DNA of 23,141 nt from Candidatus Stahliibacteriota bacterium (GCA_030670165.1 DAOVCF010000010.1:1-23141), one strand, 5' to 3'; counted from the stretch's first letter, positions 14,751 to 22,846 are shown. Made by a program: numbers and translations. The notes: generated by a model not told the origin, from the sequence alone.

Positions 14751-14803
14751 TGGACAAAAGGTGGTCAAAAACTGGACAAAAGTTGGACAAATGATGGACA
14801 AAA
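14751..14803 (+). repeat. Five 9-bp boxes at exact 11-bp spacing
   Basis: TGGACAAAA occurs at 14751, 14773 and 14795, TGGTCAAAA at 14762 and TGGACAAAT at 14784: five units, each starting 11 bp after the last, so all face the same side of the helix. A further TGGACAAAT is at 14855 beyond the hairpin, out of phase. The array is about 30 bp upstream of the sigma operon -35 box. It fits a cooperative protein-binding site; no known binding protein is recognised. Confidence 0.8.
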
Positions 14804-14807
14804 TCAC

Positions 14808-14845
14808 GGGGGTCCCCGCGAAATTGAGAAGCAATTTCGTGGGGT
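14808..14845 (+). repeat. Hairpin repeat, copy 1 (GGGGTCCCC..CGAA type)
   Basis: CCCCGCGAAATTG (14814-14826) pairs with CAATTTCGTGGGG (14832-14844): a 13-bp stem with one G-T pair and loop AGAAG. A related hairpin, sharing GGGGTCCCC, CGAA and TTCGTGGGGTA, is at 22963-22998. It is not followed by a T-run in the sense needed for the sigma operon. The pair looks like a dispersed REP-like element. Confidence 0.7.
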
Positions 14846-14925
14846 AAAAAAAGATGGACAAATTGAATACCCCATCCTCAATTGATACCCCCCCTCCCTG
14901 GTGAGGGAATTTCACCCTGCCGGAT

Positions 14926-15156
14926 TCATTTAACCAAAACTATTTTAGATGTTTTCGATGAATCGCCGTCAGATTTTATAAAGTATACCCCCGGGCTCAT
15001 GCCCTCGCCCCAGCTTATGGTGCTGGACGGAGCGAGGCGAATCTCGTCAACCATCCTGCCCGAGGCGTCGAAGACCGAGGCGGCAAAGCCCTGCGGGCAG
15101 TCGGAGTTGTTCTTGTGGCCTTTGGGAACCTGAATATCAGTTGACACAACACCCAA
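14926..15156 (-). pseudogene. Remnant of a C-terminal sorting (T9SS-type A-like) domain
   Basis: About 76 residues remain: ASVFDASGRMVDEIRL, STISWGEGMSPGVYFIKS and the terminal KIVLVK are the pattern of the C-terminal sorting/FlgD-like domains that end many exported proteins of FCB-group bacteria. No signal peptide or N-terminal domain precedes it; upstream in frame is a stop, and the promoter of the next gene overlaps its 5' end. It is the tail of a lost larger gene. Apart from this remnant, 14611-15174 contains only the sigma promoter, the repeat array and the hairpin. Confidence 0.65.
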
Positions 15157-15168
15157 TGCGGTTAATAT
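15141..15168 (+). promoter_or_regulatory. Promoter giving a predicted leaderless mRNA
   Basis: TTGACA (15141-15146), a 16-bp spacer and TAATAT (15163-15168). The expected start point, 7 nt after the -10 box, is base 15175, which is the A of the ATG. No Shine-Dalgarno exists. Confidence 0.6.
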
Positions 15169-15174
15169 CTAAAC

Positions 15175-16206
15175 ATGGATGAAGAATACCCTATCTTGAA
15201 CAAACTGTTGAAAGACGAAGGCGAAATCTCAAAAGACAACATTAGTTACTTCCACGATTATATACCTTACTGGGAAAGGCTAACGAACTTTGTCAGGATG
15301 TCGGTCGATATAATTGGAGCTATAAAAGATCAGGATCGCTGGGGTTTTTTCCTTTACGATTTCTTGAGGCGAATAGAAGAAGCAGCAGTCACAAGTTTCA
15401 GCATGCTTCTTAAAGGCTACCCCAATCAAAGTCTTCTATGCCTTCGGCCTGCTTTAGAAGCCACAGGTTATGCATGGCACATCAGCCAAAAAATTCCAGA
15501 AAACTTGAAACTGTGGCACGAATATCACACGAAAGAGGCAAAACATGTAAAGATAGAGAAAGAATTGTATAACAGGTTTCGGCAAACATTTAAAAGCCCT
15601 AAGTTTCCAAAAGAGATTTATCCTCTTTATGCATTAAATGCAGCTTATGATAGGAGTTCAGAAATCTCAGCTCATGTGGGTATTCCAAGTTCTATTATGT
15701 ATTATGCCTTCGATACAGGTATGGGACATCATTATTTAATCGGAATTGCCGGGATTATAGTAGAAACGCTGAGAAATATCTCCGCAGTAATAGGTGAAAT
15801 ATGCACTAAATCATTTCCTTCTTTGCCCTGGCATAATTTGGATAAGGGCATACTGGGAGAAACACCCCACTTTCTGATTCGAAAGCGTTTAGAAAAAATG
15901 ATTGATGATGTCAGGGAAATAATCGAAACCGACAGGAAGATATTCATAAAGTCGGAAAGAACAAAGGCAAGGATCGATTTTGCCGTGTTAGGTTTAAGGG
16001 CTGGGCCTTTTGCAAACAAGCTAATCGAAATGCTTGAAAGTAAAGAATGGGCAACCCCTAAAGAACGTGAGAGAGCAGAAAAGGTCATTCTAATAATCAA
16101 GAAGATTATTAGCGAACGACCAAAGGAAGAGGTCGCTAAATTTGAAAATACGGAATCGGAATTTCTGAAACCAATTGACGACTTTCTTGATTTCGAGAAG
16201 ATTTGA
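15175..16206 (+). CDS. AT-rich, all-helical protein of unknown function
   Basis: The 343-residue product has no signal peptide, membrane span or recognised catalytic motif. It is predicted largely helical by eye, with SFSMLLKGYPNQSLLCLRPALEATGYAWHI (residues 81-110) resembling the core helices of proteins such as DUF5677, where a repeated (S)LLCLRxxLE pattern occurs; this link is weak. Its base composition is clearly more AT-rich than the neighbouring genes, suggesting acquisition from elsewhere. The ATG at 15175 coincides with the predicted transcript start, and a strong hairpin follows the stop, so it is a single-gene transcription unit. Confidence 0.75.
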   Translation: MDEEYPILNKLLKDEGEISKDNISYFHDYIPYWERLTNFVRMSVDIIGAIKDQDRWGFFLYDFLRRIEEAAVTSFSMLLKGYPNQSLLCLRPALEATGYAWHISQKIPENLKLWHEYHTKEAKHVKIEKELYNRFRQTFKSPKFPKEIYPLYALNAAYDRSSEISAHVGIPSSIMYYAFDTGMGHHYLIGIAGIIVETLRNISAVIGEICTKSFPSLPWHNLDKGILGETPHFLIRKRLEKMIDDVREIIETDRKIFIKSERTKARIDFAVLGLRAGPFANKLIEMLESKEWATPKERERAEKVILIIKKIISERPKEEVAKFENTESEFLKPIDDFLDFEKI

Positions 16207-16213
16207 TCGTTTG

Positions 16214-16227
16214 CATTATGCATAATG
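16214..16227. repeat. Perfect 14-bp palindrome CATTATGCATAATG
   Basis: CATTATG followed by its exact complement, beginning 8 bp after the stop codon of the preceding gene and running into the terminator-like hairpin. It may be a binding site or an alternative hairpin arm. Confidence 0.6.
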
Positions 16228-16256
16228 ACTACCCTCCTTCGGAGGGTTTGGTCATT
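16224..16256 (+). terminator. Hairpin after the 15175-16206 gene
   Basis: AATGAC (16224-16229) pairs with GTCATT (16251-16256) around an inner ACCCTCC/GGAGGGT stem (16231-16237 and 16241-16247) with a TTC loop. It is a strong hairpin placed as a terminator, but no clear T-run follows. Confidence 0.55.
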
Positions 16257-16271
16257 GCACACCAAAATCAA

Positions 16272-16308
16272 AATCTGCGTCAATCTGTGCAATCTGCGTA
16301 ATCTGTGG
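16272..16308. repeat. Four tandem AATCTGYG units
   Basis: AATCTGCGT, AATCTGTG, AATCTGCGT and AATCTGTGG start at 16272, 16282, 16291 and 16300, that is every 9-10 bp. They lie 15 bp upstream of the -35 box of the FTCD promoter. Confidence 0.75.
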
Positions 16309-16322
16309 ATCATTCAAATCGG

Positions 16323-16350
16323 TTGACTTGCCGTGCTACCTCAGTAGAAT
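16323..16350 (+). promoter_or_regulatory. Promoter of the formimidoyltransferase-cyclodeaminase gene
   Basis: TTGACT (16323-16328), 16 bp and TAGAAT (16345-16350), then AAGGAGG (16367-16373) close to the ATG at 16378. Confidence 0.7.
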
Positions 16351-16377
16351 CAATCTTACAATCCCCAAGGAGGCCGG

Positions 16378-18066
16378 ATGAAGATTGTCGAGTGCGTTCC
16401 CAACATTTCGGAGGGCAGGGACAGGGCGAAGATTGACGCGGTAACCTCCGTAATTGAAAAGGTTAAGGGGGTTAAGCTTCTGGACGTTGATCCGGGCGAG
16501 GCGACCAACCGCACGGTCATTACGTTCATCGGAGACCCCGACGGGATAGCCGAGGCCGCGTTCCAGCTGGTAAAAAAAGCGGCTGAGGTGATAGACATGC
16601 GCACCCACACCGGAGCTCACCCACGCATGGGCGCAACCGACGTGTGTCCGTTCGTGCCGGTTTCCGGGGTGACGATGCAGGATTGTGCAGAGATTGCCCG
16701 CAAGGTGGGTAAAAGGATAGGCGATGAGCTGGGGATTGGTGTTTATCTATACGAGGAGGCGGCCTCCAAACCTGAGTGGAAGAACCTGGCCAACGCACGC
16801 AAGGGCGAGTACGAAGGTCTGGCGGCCCGGTTCACCGGTGACGATAAGGAGTACTGGAAGCCTGACTTCGGTCCTGCCTCATTCAACCCTACGGCAGGCG
16901 CGACCGCGGTAGGAGCTAGGGAGTTCCTTGTCGCCTACAACATAAACCTCAGCACCCGTGACCGCAGGATAGCGCACGACATAGCGCTCGACATCCGCGA
17001 AGCTGGCCGGGCAAAGCGCGACGAGGAAGGCAACATCGTCCGCGACGAGGCGGGCAAGGTGATAAAGAAACCGGGACTGTTCACCAACGTAAAGGCTGTA
17101 GGATGGGTAATCGAGGAGTACGGCCGCGCGCAGATCTCCATCAATTTTACCAATTACAAGATCACGCCCATCCACAAGGTGTTCGACGAGTGTGTAAAGC
17201 AGGCGGAGCGGCGCGGGGTGAGAGTCACCGGTTCGGAGCTGGTGGGTCTCATACCTAAACAGGCGATGTTAGACGCAGGCAGATATTACCTGAACAAGAT
17301 GGGTAAATCCATTGGCGTTCCGGAATCGGAATTGATTCACATCGCGGTGCTGTCGTTGGGTCTTTCGGATCTTTACCCATTCAAGCCGGAAGAGAAGATA
17401 GTCGAATCATTCGTTGAGAAGGAAGGTAAGTTAGAGGGTATGAAGCTTCGAGATTACTTTGACGAGCTTTCCGCGGATTCTCCTGCCCCGGGCGGCGGTT
17501 CTGCGGCAGCGGTCTCGGGCGCGCAGGCCGCAGCCCTTATCTCGATGGTGACCAATCTCACCCACGGCAAGAAGGGCTATGAGGATTACTGGGAGGATAT
17601 GGAGCGGGTAGCGGTCTGTGCTCAGAATCTCAAGGACGAACTGAACGCTTCAATCGATAGGGACACCGACGCGTTCAACGCGCTGATGGCCGCAAGCCGG
17701 TTGCCAAAAAAATCGAACGAGGAGAAGGCTGCACGAGCTAAGGCGCTCGAGGAAGCGACACTTGGTGCAATCGAGGTTCCGCTCTCGGTAATCCGCAACA
17801 TGGTGAAGGTTATGGATCTGGCAAGGGTTACTGCGGATAAGGGCAATCGCAACTCGATCTCCGACGTTTCCACCGCCGCTGCCCAGGCAAGGGCCGCAGC
17901 CGAAGGTGCTCGGGACAACGTGATGATCAACGTACCCGGGCTTACGGATAAGAAGAGGGGTAAGGAGTTCTTGGACGAATCAACCAGGCTACTTGCCGAG
18001 GTCTGCAAGGCGGCTGACGAGGTAACGGCCAGGGTTCACAAGGCCCTGGAAGAGAACCTGAGGTAG
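16378..18066 (+). CDS. ftcD: Bifunctional glutamate formimidoyltransferase / formimidoyl-THF cyclodeaminase
   Basis: The enzyme moves the formimino group of formiminoglutamate, from histidine breakdown, to tetrahydrofolate, then releases ammonia to give methenyl-THF. Residues 1 to about 300 are the transferase, beginning MKIVECVPNISEGRD, with RTHTGAHPRMGATDVCPFVP holding the likely catalytic histidine (His81) and ISINFTNYKITPIHKVFDE further on. Residues about 350-562 are the cyclodeaminase: LSADSPAPGGGSAAAVSGAQ (from about 362), DRDTDAFNALMAASRLPKK and the C-terminal INVPGL. The 562-residue length matches the fused animal-type FTCD; many bacteria encode the two halves separately. Start is set by AAGGAGG. 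No histidine-degradation (hut) genes are visible nearby, so it may serve general folate one-carbon supply. Confidence 0.93.
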   Translation: MKIVECVPNISEGRDRAKIDAVTSVIEKVKGVKLLDVDPGEATNRTVITFIGDPDGIAEAAFQLVKKAAEVIDMRTHTGAHPRMGATDVCPFVPVSGVTMQDCAEIARKVGKRIGDELGIGVYLYEEAASKPEWKNLANARKGEYEGLAARFTGDDKEYWKPDFGPASFNPTAGATAVGAREFLVAYNINLSTRDRRIAHDIALDIREAGRAKRDEEGNIVRDEAGKVIKKPGLFTNVKAVGWVIEEYGRAQISINFTNYKITPIHKVFDECVKQAERRGVRVTGSELVGLIPKQAMLDAGRYYLNKMGKSIGVPESELIHIAVLSLGLSDLYPFKPEEKIVESFVEKEGKLEGMKLRDYFDELSADSPAPGGGSAAAVSGAQAAALISMVTNLTHGKKGYEDYWEDMERVAVCAQNLKDELNASIDRDTDAFNALMAASRLPKKSNEEKAARAKALEEATLGAIEVPLSVIRNMVKVMDLARVTADKGNRNSISDVSTAAAQARAAAEGARDNVMINVPGLTDKKRGKEFLDESTRLLAEVCKAADEVTARVHKALEENLR

Positions 18067-18160
18067 CAGCGGCTGTTATCGGCTGAATCCCGAGGCCGAA
18101 AAGGTTGGAATGGAATGGGCGACAATGAGACTCGCGGCCTCCAGATGAGGTGCCAGGGTC

Positions 18161-18188
18161 TTGACAAACCCGCTGACTCGGTTATATT
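18161..18188 (+). promoter_or_regulatory. Promoter of the TolB-like lipoprotein gene
   Basis: TTGACA (18161-18166), 16 bp and TATATT (18183-18188). Because it lies inside the longest possible reading frame, it shows that translation starts downstream, at ATG 18214 after TTGGAGG. Confidence 0.75.
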
Positions 18189-18213
18189 CATTCAAACAGC
18201 ATTGGAGGCGTGC

Positions 18214-19167
18214 ATGAAGCGAATCCTTTCATTGTCAATTGTCGCAATTATAGCCGTCTTAACGGTTACCGGATGCGAGAAGCCGCTCCCTGAAGGCCTC
18301 AAGGGTGAGATTGCGTTCATAAGCTCAATGGACAACGATGGGGCATTCGACATCTACGTCATCAGTCTGCCCTCAAAGGAAATCCGCCAGCTTACGCATA
18401 CCGAGGGCCGAGGCGTGGAGAATGTGTGGCTTGACTGGTGCCCGGCAGGTCCGATCGCGTTCGCAAGCACCAGGGACGGCAACTATGAGATATACATGAT
18501 TAACCCTGACGGCTCAGGTGAGGTTCGCCTGACCGAAAACGACTACGACGACTTCTACCCGACCCTGCGCTGGGACGGCAAGCAGCTAGCCTTCTCGTCC
18601 TCAGTGGTAACCAGAAAGGGACCGCCCCAGAAAGATATCTTCATCATGGACATTGCAACCCGCAAGACGAAACGGATAACCAATACACCTGAAGACGAGA
18701 TCACCCTGAATTGGTCTCCGGACGGCAAGAAGATCGCTTACGCCAAGTACGTGATGGGGCAGCCTGAGATCTTCGTCCTCGATCTTGCAACCAGGACCCC
18801 TACCCGGATAACGTATAACCCTGGCGAGGATTTAAACCCTGAATGGACATCCGACTCCAAATACATTCTCTTTTCATCCGATCGCGACGATACCGTAAAC
18901 GTTGCAGGCGAAAGATTCTTCAGCGTCTTCATGGTTGACGTCGAAGGGAAAACCGAACCACAGCAGCTGATTCATAAGACGAGGTTTACCATGGGCAGCC
19001 CGTCTGTCTCTCCTGATAACAAGTGGGTAGCCTATCAGTTCCAGCGCGATGATTGGAACTGGATGTACGTAGGTATCCAAAGTTCCACCAATCCCAAGGA
19101 GTCCTACACCCTGGTCAAAAACATTTACTACAACCGCACCCCGGTTTGGAAGCCAACGACAGATTGA
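18214..19167 (+). CDS. TolB-like beta-propeller lipoprotein
   Basis: The 317-residue protein starts with a lipoprotein signal, MKRILSLSIVAIIAVLTVTGC. The mature part is made of TolB/WD40-like (PD40) propeller blades, each with the S/W-P/S-DG(K)-x-IAF(S)S..DG..xIYxM pattern: IAFASTRDGNYEIYMINPDG, LRWDGKQLAFSS, LNWSPDGKKIAYAKYVMG and WTSDSKYILFSSDRDD. It is anchored in an envelope membrane and probably binds a protein or ligand; it lacks the N-terminal domain of true TolB, so I do not name it tolB. The longer frame from 18115 is rejected because the promoter lies within it. Transcription ends at the hairpin at 19202-19233. Confidence 0.85.
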   Translation: MKRILSLSIVAIIAVLTVTGCEKPLPEGLKGEIAFISSMDNDGAFDIYVISLPSKEIRQLTHTEGRGVENVWLDWCPAGPIAFASTRDGNYEIYMINPDGSGEVRLTENDYDDFYPTLRWDGKQLAFSSSVVTRKGPPQKDIFIMDIATRKTKRITNTPEDEITLNWSPDGKKIAYAKYVMGQPEIFVLDLATRTPTRITYNPGEDLNPEWTSDSKYILFSSDRDDTVNVAGERFFSVFMVDVEGKTEPQQLIHKTRFTMGSPSVSPDNKWVAYQFQRDDWNWMYVGIQSSTNPKESYTLVKNIYYNRTPVWKPTTD

Positions 19168-19201
19168 TTCAGCTACGGACGCCAGGAGGGGTTGCGTTCG
19201 T

Positions 19202-19233
19202 AAAAAGAAAGGGGTCAAAGCCCTTTTCTTTTT
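19202..19233. terminator. Bidirectional terminator between convergent genes
   Basis: AAAAAGAAAGGGG (19202-19214) pairs along 13 positions with CCCTTTTCTTTTT (19221-19233), one pair being G-T, with loop TCAAAG. The T-rich arm serves the plus-strand gene and the A-rich arm the minus-strand glyS. Confidence 0.8.
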
Positions 19234-19255
19234 AGTGCTCCCTTTTTGTGTGCTC

Positions 19256-19278
19256 CTTTTTAGACAGAGTCTAAAAAG
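19256..19278. terminator. Second hairpin, likely glyS terminator
   Basis: CTTTTTAGAC and GTCTAAAAAG form a perfect 10-bp stem with loop AGA, 47 bp after the glyS stop on the minus strand. Confidence 0.65.
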
Positions 19279-19324
19279 ATCGCAGAATCCGGGTTACGGT
19301 GATAAGATTTTAGGGAATCAGGAT

Positions 19325-21388
19325 TTATCCCTCGACTACAATCTTGGAGAAGTCGGCGAGCTTGAGGAACTCGTCTCTGACCTTGGCCAGGAGATAAAGC
19401 CTGTTGTTGCGAATCTTCTCGTCTTCAACCATAACGAACACCTCGTCGAAGAACTTATCAATTAGGGACCGCAGCGAGAGCAGCAACTGAAGCGCTTTTT
19501 TGTAATCGCGCTTCTCGATGGCTGATTCCAGATTGGGCCGGATACGTTCAGCTTTTTCCCAAAGGTTACTTTCCTCTTTCTGATCGAAAAGGGACGAATC
19601 GGGAGAAGGTGTGTTACGGATGAGCTCGCGGGTGTTACGGGTTATGTTGGCAACGCGTTTCTGGCCCACGGCCACAAACCGGAACTCCTCGCTCTTGTCG
19701 AGTTCTCGGAACGCGGAAAGCCTTGAGTAGGAATCGTAGGGTTCATCGCCTGCGACCGCAAGCACCGCATCAACCCAGTCGTAAGCAAAGTCCTGATCGG
19801 TAAGAAAGAGCCGCAGGCGATCGCCAAAAAACTCATAGATCGCCTGGTGTTTGTCTTCCCCCTTACCGATAAGTTCCAAGGTTCGATCCAGTGCGGCACA
19901 GAGACTGAGGGGCAGTTCGCGATCCATTATGATCTTCATGATCGCCCCGGCCTGCCTGCGCAGGGCAAAGGGATCTCGCGACCCTTTGGCCGGTTTGCCC
20001 ACGATAAAGGTCGCGGCGATGTTTAAAAGCCTATCGGAGATCGCAAGGATTGCTGACTCGTTGGAGGATGGCAAGTCCGTATACTGTTCTCCGATAGCAT
20101 TGCAGACTTCCTTGGGTTCTCCCGAACGCTCAGCGTATATTGCGCCTGCGATGCCTTGCAGGGATGTAAACTCCTTCTCGCGCACCAGGTTGGTCAAGAG
20201 GTCGGCTTTTGCAAGGTGCGCGGCGCGGATATAGGTATCTTGATTAAACCCCTCGATCTTAGCCCCAAGCGAAACCCCAAGTTCGGTGAGCCAGCCGGTT
20301 TTTTGCGCGAGCGTGCCTATCCCCTTGACCCATTCCACCCGCGATTCCTCTTCAACAAGGGGCTTAAGCCCCTTGCGAAGATCCTCCTTGATGAAGAACT
20401 CGGCGTCCTCTAATCTTGATACGGCCATGCGCTCGAACCATTGTTTAGCAAGCTCGGGTTCCAGAGTCGGGGCGTTGGTAACCACCAGGAAATGCGGAAG
20501 GAGCTTTCCTTTCTTTTCTGCAACGAACGCCCGCTGGTGCTTTGCTAAAGCGGTCTGCAGAACCTCGCGCGGCAAATCCATGAATCCGCCCAGGTCGCAT
20601 GAAAGCACCTCGGGGTATTCCACGAGATTCGTGACCTCATCGATGAGCTCTTGATTCTCCACCAGCTTCCCTCCCAGCTTCTTGGCGGCTTTGGATAGTT
20701 CGGCGAGGATCTGAGCTTTGCGCTCATTCTGATCAACGAGCACGAACCCATCCTTCAGCTTTTGTACGTAGGAATCAGGATGGTTGATAGTGATGGCCTC
20801 AGGATGCGCAAAGCGGTGGCCGTATGTCTTGTTGGACGGGGTAAGTCCAGGAAATTGAAACTCCAACACATCGTTTCCGAAAAGCGCACAGAGCCAGCGC
20901 ACAGGCCTGGCAAAGTTGACCGTCTTGTATCGGGTCCAGCGCATCCTTCGCGGGAAGGGGATCTTGAAGATGATGGAGGGCAGGGAATCTGCGAGAAGAT
21001 CGGTGGTCTTCTTGCCGCCCACCTCCTTCTTTACGAAAACGTAGCTGCCCTTCTCGTTTTCTTTGATATAGAGAGCCGAGGCATCCGCCCCATGGCTTTT
21101 TGCGAACTTCGTGGCCTGCACCATCCATTTGCCTTTGGCATCCTTTGCGATCCTGGCGGGCGGTCCCTGAAACTCAAAGGTCTTCTTGAGGTTGACCAGT
21201 GCTATATCCTTGATGATGACCACCAGGCGGCGAGGTGTCCACATCTTTTTGATCTCGCCGTGGCTTACCCCGGCGTCCTTCAGCACCTTCTCGATCTCTT
21301 CGGCAAGTGACGTAACCGCAGGCTCAAGGTATGATGCCGGTATCTCCTCTACGCCTATTTCTAAAAGGAAGGTGCGGGTATCAGGCAT
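19325..21388 (-). CDS. glyS: Glycyl-tRNA synthetase beta subunit
   Basis: Together with GlyQ it forms the alpha2beta2 enzyme that charges tRNA-Gly; the beta subunit binds the tRNA. The product from ATG 21388 (687 residues, as in other bacteria) begins MPDTRTFLLEIGVEEIPASYL, the hallmark GlyS N-terminus, followed by FQGPPARIAKDAKG, IPFPRRMRW and VVTNAPTLEPE. The C-terminal part (about 580-685, RIRPNLESAIEKRDYKKALQ..IDKFFDEVFVMVEDEKIRNNRL) is the DALR anticodon-binding domain. The frame extends upstream to 21451 but that stretch lies inside glyQ. The start overlaps the end of glyQ by 8 bp with GGAGAGG upstream, so the two subunits are translated in a coupled way. Confidence 0.95.
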   Translation of the reverse strand: MPDTRTFLLEIGVEEIPASYLEPAVTSLAEEIEKVLKDAGVSHGEIKKMWTPRRLVVIIKDIALVNLKKTFEFQGPPARIAKDAKGKWMVQATKFAKSHGADASALYIKENEKGSYVFVKKEVGGKKTTDLLADSLPSIIFKIPFPRRMRWTRYKTVNFARPVRWLCALFGNDVLEFQFPGLTPSNKTYGHRFAHPEAITINHPDSYVQKLKDGFVLVDQNERKAQILAELSKAAKKLGGKLVENQELIDEVTNLVEYPEVLSCDLGGFMDLPREVLQTALAKHQRAFVAEKKGKLLPHFLVVTNAPTLEPELAKQWFERMAVSRLEDAEFFIKEDLRKGLKPLVEEESRVEWVKGIGTLAQKTGWLTELGVSLGAKIEGFNQDTYIRAAHLAKADLLTNLVREKEFTSLQGIAGAIYAERSGEPKEVCNAIGEQYTDLPSSNESAILAISDRLLNIAATFIVGKPAKGSRDPFALRRQAGAIMKIIMDRELPLSLCAALDRTLELIGKGEDKHQAIYEFFGDRLRLFLTDQDFAYDWVDAVLAVAGDEPYDSYSRLSAFRELDKSEEFRFVAVGQKRVANITRNTRELIRNTPSPDSSLFDQKEESNLWEKAERIRPNLESAIEKRDYKKALQLLLSLRSLIDKFFDEVFVMVEDEKIRNNRLYLLAKVRDEFLKLADFSKIVVEG

Positions 21389-22262
21389 CTTCCGCCTCTC
21401 CGGGACCGCCGACGTAAAGCCTGGCCACCGCCATTGCCAGCTTGCGAACACGCAGTATGGTTGCCGCGCGTTCGGTAACCGAAATCGCGCCGCGCGCGTC
21501 CAAAAGATTGAAGTAGTGCGAGCACTTTATGACCGCGTCGTAGGCAGGCATCAGGAGACCCTTGGAGACCAGCCGGTGGCATTCCGCCTCGTAATGATCG
21601 AAAGCCCTCCGAAGATAATCCGTATCCGCCTCCTCGATGGAGTAAGCGGAGAAGTCCTTCTCGTTCTGATAAAACACGTCGCCCCAGGTCAGGCTCTTAC
21701 CGTCCACCTCGCCCCAGACGATGTCGAAAATCGAATCCACACCATGCAGGAACATGGCGATGCGCTCCAGACCGTAGGTGTACTCCACCGGTATCACGGG
21801 CAGGTCAATCGCGCCCATCTGCTGAAAGTAGGTGAACTGGGTAATCTCGATCCCGTCAAGGTCAACCTGCCAGCCCAGACCCCAGGCACCGAGTGTCGGC
21901 GACTCCCAGTCGTCCTCGGTAAAGCGCAGGTCGTGGCGCTCCAAAGGGATGCCGAGCACACGCAGGCTTTCCAGATAAAGCTCCTGTGCATCCTCCGGCG
22001 CGGGCTTAAGGATCACCTGCATCTGCCAGTGCTGGTATACTCGCAGCGGGTTCTCGGCGTACCGGGCGTCTCGGGGCCGCTTGGCAGGCTCCACGTACAC
22101 GCATCGCCACGGCTTATCATCGAGGACTTTAAGGAAGGAGGCGGGGTTGAAGGTTCCCGCGCCGACCTCCGATGAGTAGGGCTGCATCAAAATACAGCCC
22201 TTGGAAATCCAGTAATCATGCAGCCGAAGGATGATCTCCTGAAAACTAAGTGGCTTACTCAT
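21381..22262 (-). CDS. glyQ: Glycyl-tRNA synthetase alpha subunit
   Basis: The alpha subunit holds the class II catalytic core that makes glycyl-adenylate. The 293-residue sequence is highly typical: LSFQEIILRLHDYWISKGC, then MQPYSSEVGAGTFNPASFL, WRCVYVEPAKRPRDARY, NRLRVYQHWQMQVILKP-type text at about 75-95, LGIPLERHDLRFTEDDWE and TYGLERIAMFLHGVDSIFDI. ATG 22262 follows GGGGGAG closely; TTG 22274 is in frame but has no ribosome site. It lies 32 bp after the HD-domain gene and overlaps glyS, forming one operon. Confidence 0.95.
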   Translation of the reverse strand: MSKPLSFQEIILRLHDYWISKGCILMQPYSSEVGAGTFNPASFLKVLDDKPWRCVYVEPAKRPRDARYAENPLRVYQHWQMQVILKPAPEDAQELYLESLRVLGIPLERHDLRFTEDDWESPTLGAWGLGWQVDLDGIEITQFTYFQQMGAIDLPVIPVEYTYGLERIAMFLHGVDSIFDIVWGEVDGKSLTWGDVFYQNEKDFSAYSIEEADTDYLRRAFDHYEAECHRLVSKGLLMPAYDAVIKCSHYFNLLDARGAISVTERAATILRVRKLAMAVARLYVGGPGEAEDA

Positions 22263-22294
22263 CAACTCCCCCAAAGATACATAAGAAAAGGATT

Positions 22295-22846
22295 CTAAAG
22301 ACCCAGCTCATCCCTTATACCACGCATCGCCTCGAGCGAGATGGATACGAACTCTTCAAGCTGTATGCCTAACTCGGAGCATGTCCTTATCTGGTCGCGG
22401 TCAGCGCCAGCGGCAAAGCGCTTGTCCTTGAAGCGTTTTAGCACGCTTTTGACTTGAATCCCGGCAAGCTTCTCCGGGTGCATGAGCGCTGCGGCAACGA
22501 TGAGCCCGGTCAAAGGATCAACCGCGTAGAGCGCCTTGTCGAAGTTAGTGATCCTGTGGACGTCACCCAGGTGGGCGCGAATCGCCTGCACCGCCTTCTG
22601 GGGGAGACCATGTTCCTCAGCGATCTTCGCACCCCAATCGGCATGCAGCATCATGTCCCCTGCGGCCTCCGCTTCCTCGTAAGCCACGTCGTGAAGGAGA
22701 CCTGCAAGTCCCCAAATATTAGGGTCGCCGCCGAACCTTGGAGCAAGCGCACGCATACATGCCTCGGTGGCAAGCATGTGTTTGCGCAGGTTCTTGTTCT
22801 TAACCTTTCCTTTGACTAACTCAAATACCTCTTCACGCGTAATCAT
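22295..22846 (-). CDS. HD-domain metal-dependent phosphohydrolase
   Basis: The 183-residue protein has an HD-superfamily fold: H23 in RKHMLATEA, H52-D53 in LAGLLHDVAYEEAEA, then MMLHADWGAKIAEEHGL and AIRAHLG, and a later D in ALYAVDPLTGLIVAAAL. These coordinate one or two metal ions in enzymes that cleave phosphoesters of nucleotides or related compounds. The substrate is not predictable here. ATG 22846 is chosen because it coincides with the predicted transcript start; TTG 22870 would lie within the promoter. It heads an operon with glyQ and glyS, with 32 bp to glyQ. Confidence 0.85.
   Translation of the reverse strand: MITREEVFELVKGKVKNKNLRKHMLATEACMRALAPRFGGDPNIWGLAGLLHDVAYEEAEAAGDMMLHADWGAKIAEEHGLPQKAVQAIRAHLGDVHRITNFDKALYAVDPLTGLIVAAALMHPEKLAGIQVKSVLKRFKDKRFAAGADRDQIRTCSELGIQLEEFVSISLEAMRGIRDELGL

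Noticed and set aside
14751..14803. CRISPR array
   Set aside because: The units are 9 bp with 2-bp gaps, without room for spacers, and no cas genes are present.
18115..18213. Longer N-terminus of the TolB-like protein
   Set aside because: The promoter lies inside it, and ATG 18214 starts a perfect lipoprotein signal peptide after a ribosome site.
21389..21451. Longer N-terminus of GlyS
   Set aside because: The extra 21 residues are the antisense-free out-of-frame reading of the glyQ end; MPDTRTFLLEIGVEEIP is the conserved start.
21186..22175. 329-residue plus-strand open frame
   Set aside because: It is antisense to glyQ and glyS, both certain genes; the frame is open through composition only.
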